5,776 nucleotides of DNA from Desulfobacula sp. (GTDB lineage Bacteria > Desulfobacterota > Desulfobacteria > Desulfobacterales > Desulfobacteraceae): NCBI GenBank assembly GCA_029940235.1, contig JAOZRI010000162.1:1-5776 (forward strand). The letters are read 5' to 3'. The notes beneath the pieces were generated by a model. It worked only from the letters and a program-made list of their open reading frames with translations. It was not told the DNA's origin and searched no databases. This document shows, one piece after another, positions 5,705-5,776 of the stretch. Each line of letters starts with the position of its first letter. The first letter of the stretch is position 1. A program made the position numbers and the translations under genes.

Positions 5705-5776
5705 ATGTCGAAAGAACTCTATAATGCAATTAAAAACCTTTCAAGGGATGAAGCATTAAAAATTACAGACCAATTG
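5705..5776 (+). CDS. 5' partial gene, possibly a corrinoid-binding protein
   Basis: Only the first 24 codons are present. The protein begins MSKELYNAIKNLSRDEALKI and continues off the window edge. The start has a strong ribosome binding site (AAGGAG, 6-base spacing) and lies 22 bp after dppF, so it is very likely a real gene of the same operon. The visible part is charged and helical, with no signal peptide. A short N-terminal helix followed by a D/E-E-A-x-K/E-helix resembles the start of the helical cap domain (B12-binding_2 type) of corrinoid proteins such as MtbC and MtaC, which carry methyl groups for methyltransferases. Twenty-four residues are too few to establish this, and other helical proteins could begin the same way. 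Treat the function as unknown with a weak suggestion. Confidence 0.6.
   Translation, partial: MSKELYNAIKNLSRDEALKITDQL

Overview
The window is a single dense, one-strand (+) operon segment. It holds a complete five-gene ABC importer of the peptide/opine/nickel family (Dpp/Opp/Nik type), flanked by the 3' end of a small uncharacterised gene and the first 24 codons of another gene. Base composition is moderately AT-rich. The binding protein has a Sec-type signal peptide and no canonical lipobox, so a Gram-negative bacterium with a periplasm is likely. The flavour (a Dpp-type cassette next to a possible corrinoid protein) would fit an anaerobe such as a Desulfobacterota member, but that taxonomic guess is weak and rests on inference only.

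Layout: 1-317, 3' part of a small acidic helical protein, possibly DUF6092-like. 332-1918, periplasmic substrate-binding protein (SBP_bac_5 family). 1919-2007, the only sizeable gap (89 bp), which contains a bulged RNA hairpin. 2008-3018, DppB-type permease. 3031-3927, DppC-type permease. 3924-4724, DppD-type ATPase with a GTG start in a 4-bp overlap. 4717-5682, DppF-type ATPase with an 8-bp overlap. 5705-5776, start of a further gene that may encode a corrinoid-binding methyl-transfer protein. No gap exceeds 300 bp. I see no tRNA, rRNA, CRISPR array, insertion sequence or rho-independent terminator.

How it works together: the binding protein captures a solute in the periplasm and delivers it to the DppB/DppC channel. 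The DppD/DppF pair hydrolyses ATP on the cytoplasmic side. Intergenic gaps of 14, 12 and 22 bp and two overlaps suggest that all seven genes are read as one transcript. The hairpin between the binding-protein gene and the permease genes could favour excess binding protein. The transported substrate cannot be read from the sequence. The flanking genes are the best clue, since they may tie the importer to a catabolic or methyl-transfer pathway rather than to general peptide nutrition.

Most notable oddities: the DppD-type ATPase has Asn where the H-loop (switch) His is expected and an atypical D-loop, which predicts one degenerate ATP site. It also lacks the C-terminal cysteine-rich tail, which DppF keeps. 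The core of the window is otherwise an ordinary transporter operon, and I found no clear evidence of a wholly new system.
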